57,503 bases of DNA from Streptomyces sp. SolWspMP-5a-2 (GTDB lineage: Bacteria; Actinomycetota; Actinomycetes; Streptomycetales; Streptomycetaceae). The DNA is taken from NCBI RefSeq assembly GCF_900091845.1, contig NZ_FMCI01000051.1, forward strand, positions 1 to 57,503, in the 5' to 3' direction. The translations under genes and the position numbers were made by a program. This document shows positions 57,228 to 57,503 of this stretch, in pieces. Position 1 is the stretch's first letter. Each line of letters starts with the position of its first letter. Below the pieces are notes generated by a model that ran no database searches, was not told where the DNA came from, and saw only the letters and a list, made by a program, of their open reading frames with translations.

Positions 57228-57503
57228 ATGCGTACCGCGTACAGCGTCGACACCGTCCGGACCGCCGAACGCGCCCTCATGGCGCGGCTTCCCGAGGGCG
57301 CGCTGATGCAACGCGCCGCCGCCGGGCTCGCCGCCGCCTGCGCCGAACTGCTGGGGCGGGTGTACGGACGCCGGGTGGTCCTGCTCGTCGGCAGCGGAGA
57401 CAACGGCGGTGACGCCCTCCACGCCGGGGCCCGGCTCGCCCGCCGGGGCGCCGGGGTGACGGCGGTGCTGCTCGCCCCGCCCGCGAGGACCCACGCCGGC
57501 GGG
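57228..57503 (+). CDS. NAD(P)H-hydrate epimerase domain (YjeF_N), cut by window end
   Basis: 92 codons from ATG 57228 run to the window edge. RTAYSVDTVRTAERALMARLPEGALMQRAA and VVLLVGSGDNGGDALHAGARLARRG match the YjeF N-terminal domain; GSGDNGGDALHAG is its phosphate-binding loop (usual form GxGNNGGDG). In actinobacteria it is often fused to the ADP-dependent dehydratase, giving one NAD(P)HX repair enzyme, but the fusion cannot be seen here. acpS next to it is a common order. GGGGAG lies 11 nt upstream. Confidence 0.88.
   Translation, partial: MRTAYSVDTVRTAERALMARLPEGALMQRAAAGLAAACAELLGRVYGRRVVLLVGSGDNGGDALHAGARLARRGAGVTAVLLAPPARTHAGG

Overview
The window is a stretch of high-GC actinobacterial chromosome that looks like Streptomyces. 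The evidence is strong GC bias at third codon positions, many GTG starts and one TTG start, RpoB of 1161 residues and RpoA of 340 residues, acidic N-terminal extensions on NusG and S9, tRNA genes without an encoded CCA, and the gene order rpmG / secE-nusG / rplKA / rplJL / rpoBC / rpsLG-fusA-tuf / S10-spc-alpha operons / rplM-rpsI / glmM-glmS-acpS. The species cannot be fixed from the sequence alone. I saw no rRNA, insertion sequence, prophage, CRISPR array or biosynthetic cluster.

Layout. 1-717: end-truncated amidohydrolase (minus). 954-2462: tRNA-Thr, tRNA-Met, rpmG and a pair of hotdog-fold (HadA/HadB-like) dehydratase genes. 2598-4797: a TetR regulator and an MFS exporter that carry the same operator. 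4918-8425: murB facing two minus-strand genes, an adenosine deaminase-family gene and an aspartate aminotransferase. 8709-14054: tRNA-Trp, secE, nusG, rplK, rplA, a lipoprotein gene, rplJ, rplL. 14266-22094: rpoB and rpoC. 22235-27568: a small membrane protein, then rpsL, rpsG, fusA, tuf. 27872-29101: one acyltransferase-3 gene. 29206-45403: the S10, spc and alpha clusters with secY, adk, map, infA and rpmJ. 45530-46977: rplQ and truA. 46982-49155: two divergent membrane-protein genes. 49152-50424: rplM and rpsI. 50553-57503: glmM, DUF389, coaA, glmS, a secreted SH3-like protein, acpS and the start of a YjeF_N gene.

Most of the window builds the gene-expression machinery: RNA polymerase (rpoA, rpoB, rpoC), its elongation factor NusG, about 30 ribosomal proteins, EF-G, EF-Tu, IF1, MetAP, TruA and the Sec core (SecY, SecE). 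The flanks hold cell-envelope and cofactor steps: MurB and GlmM/GlmS for peptidoglycan precursors, CoaA and AcpS for CoA and carrier-protein activation.

There is no obvious new multi-gene system. The least ordinary signals are regulatory: (1) a near-identical 25-nt element plus two short blocks shared by the leaders of rpsL and rpsJ; (2) a GTTAGT-N8-ACTAAC operator at both the TetR gene and its MFS neighbour; (3) repeated TANNNT boxes 6-7 nt before start codons, predicting leaderless mRNAs; (4) a 26-bp tandem repeat that starts inside the 3' end of map and runs past its stop; (5) hairpins at operon joints.
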